Source: Brachionus koreanus
Lineage: Eukaryota > Rotifera > Eurotatoria > Ploima > Brachionidae
DNA: 48,283 bases
Assembly (NCBI GenBank): GCA_016987375.1
Contig: PJRA01000048.1
Location: 1,442,050-1,490,332, forward strand
Direction: 5' to 3'
Shown here: positions 47,505-48,283 of the stretch, piece by piece
Numbering within the stretch: position 1 is the first letter of the stretch
How the letters are laid out: each line of letters starts with the position of its first letter
The notes under the pieces: generated by a model
What the model was told of the DNA's origin: nothing
The model's input: only the letters and a program-made list of their open reading frames with translations
The model's database searches: none
Made by a program: the position numbers and the translations under genes

Positions 47505-48025
47505 TAGTATATAAATACTGCGACCCTTTCGGGTAAAGCTTCTTTCAAGCTATGGCATTATATTTGACTATTTTTTGAGCCATTTTTTTTAAATTATTTT
47601 GAAATTGCTTGTAGACTATTCCAAATATTAGCTACTCTTCTAGTTAAGAAATCATATTTTCGCATTCAATTTTTAACTTTTTTTCAAGCAGTGCATTTGT
47701 TTTGCTCTTTCATATTGTACTTCCGAAGAAAAAGAAAAACTTTCAATCCATTCTCAAAATTAATAATTTTGTAGTGACTATTAATTATTTTAAATAGTTG
47801 AATTAGATCATCCCTCATGGGTCTATTTTTAGGTTAATTAATTCAAACATACTAAGTCTTGTCGTGTAATCATTATTCTGAAGTGAAGTAATGATCTTCC
47901 TCACTCTTCTTTGTAATTTTTCTATTTCTAAATATGTCTTTCTCATAAAATGGACACCATGAACCTACGGAAAATTCAAGATTAGGTCTTACCAATGGTG
48001 TGTATAGCATTCTTAATGAGTCAAT
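47505..48025 (-). mobile_element. Decayed CR1/L2-type reverse-transcriptase C-terminal region
   Basis: Minus-strand frames give, in order, LRMLYTPLVRPNLEFSVGSW, then CPFYEKDI, IEKLQRRVRKIITSLQ, DYTTRLSMFELINLK, RDDLIQLFKIIN, and YDFLTRRVANIWNSL. These are the successive C-terminal blocks of CR1-type RT: LYKxLVRPxLEY..W.P, IEKVQRRATK, YEERL..L.L..L, RGDLI..FKI.NG, and FF..R....WNSLP. At least three frameshifts and several stops are present. The catalytic YADD part is not in the window. Confidence 0.8.
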
Positions 48026-48127
48026 GTTCAATTATTCGAAATTTTTAGCTATCATGCACAAAATACTATTCCACTAGCGCTACAATATTTGATTTCTTTA
48101 TCCATTTCAAATCTTTTTGAATATAAA

Positions 48128-48283
48128 TAACGGGTGATGCATAAGTAAATGGAAAAAAATTTAAAGCGAATGTCTCAAAAAATAAAAATGATATTAAGTT
48201 CTGTTTTTTTTCTGATGTAAAGAATTTATTTTTCAATAGAATTATAATATTTAAAATAATGAAAAAACTCCATCGTGACCGAT
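48128..48283 (+). mobile_element. Left end of a mariner-type element, cut by the window end
   Basis: ATAACGGGTGATGCATAAG then TAAATGG, preceded by AATA, repeats the inverted terminal sequence at the window start. About 130 bp farther in, an ATG at 48259 opens a frame (MKKLHRDR) that runs off the window. That distance is right for a mariner transposase start, but eight codons cannot be identified. The terminal repeat is well supported; the coding start is a guess. Confidence 0.55.

Larger units (their letters stand above)
45246..48283. other. Gene-poor right end with LINE and mariner pieces
   Basis: 45246-47480 is AT-rich with nothing recognisable in either strand. 47505-48025 is a decayed CR1-like reverse transcriptase. 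48128 onward is the start of a mariner element cut by the window end. Confidence 0.6.

Overview
The window is a strongly AT-rich piece of an animal nuclear genome. Its genes have short canonical GT-AG introns, most about 45-80 bp, and encode metazoan and ciliary proteins (SPAG16/PF20, AKAP14, roadblock dynein light chain, SCYL2, XRCC1, an OATP transporter). The low GC, very short introns and mariner/IS630/hAT/LINE remnants would fit a small aquatic invertebrate, for example a monogonont rotifer of the Brachionus type. That placement is inference; nothing in the window names the species.

Eleven protein-coding genes could be assembled exon by exon in consistent splice phases. From left to right: a secreted/membrane C-type lectin with EGF repeats (-, 494-4893); a C7orf57-like protein (-, 7007-7837) head-to-head with SPAG16 (+, 8168-11949); a serine hydrolase of the FSH1/OVCA2 family (-, 12014-12688); its paralogue (-, 15081-15779); AAGAB/p34 (-, 15902-16702) head-to-head with SCYL2 (+, 16941-21751); a salt-inducible-kinase-like kinase (+, 28206-30514); AKAP14 (+, 32714-33442); a roadblock-type dynein light chain (+, 33901-34200) tail-to-tail with XRCC1 (-, 34293-37705); and an SLCO/OATP transporter (+, 42152-45245). 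With the second hydrolase this makes twelve loci counting each paralogue.

The genes fall into themes. Four are ciliary or dynein related (SPAG16, AKAP14, the dynein light chain and probably the C7orf57-like gene). Two neighbours sharing one short intergenic region, AAGAB and SCYL2, both act on clathrin adaptors AP-1/AP-2. XRCC1 is a single-strand-break repair scaffold.

The long gene-poor stretches (4.9-7.0, 12.7-15.1, 21.8-28.2, 30.5-32.7, 37.7-42.1, 45.2-48.3 kb) hold decayed transposons found by reading through frameshifts: two internal mariner transposase relics, an IS630/Tc1-type transposase relic that straddles the 59-N assembly gap, an hAT transposase relic that keeps an intron, and several non-LTR retrotransposon C-terminal ends. 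Both ends of the window carry the same mariner-type terminal inverted repeat. No CRISPR array, rRNA or convincing tRNA was seen.
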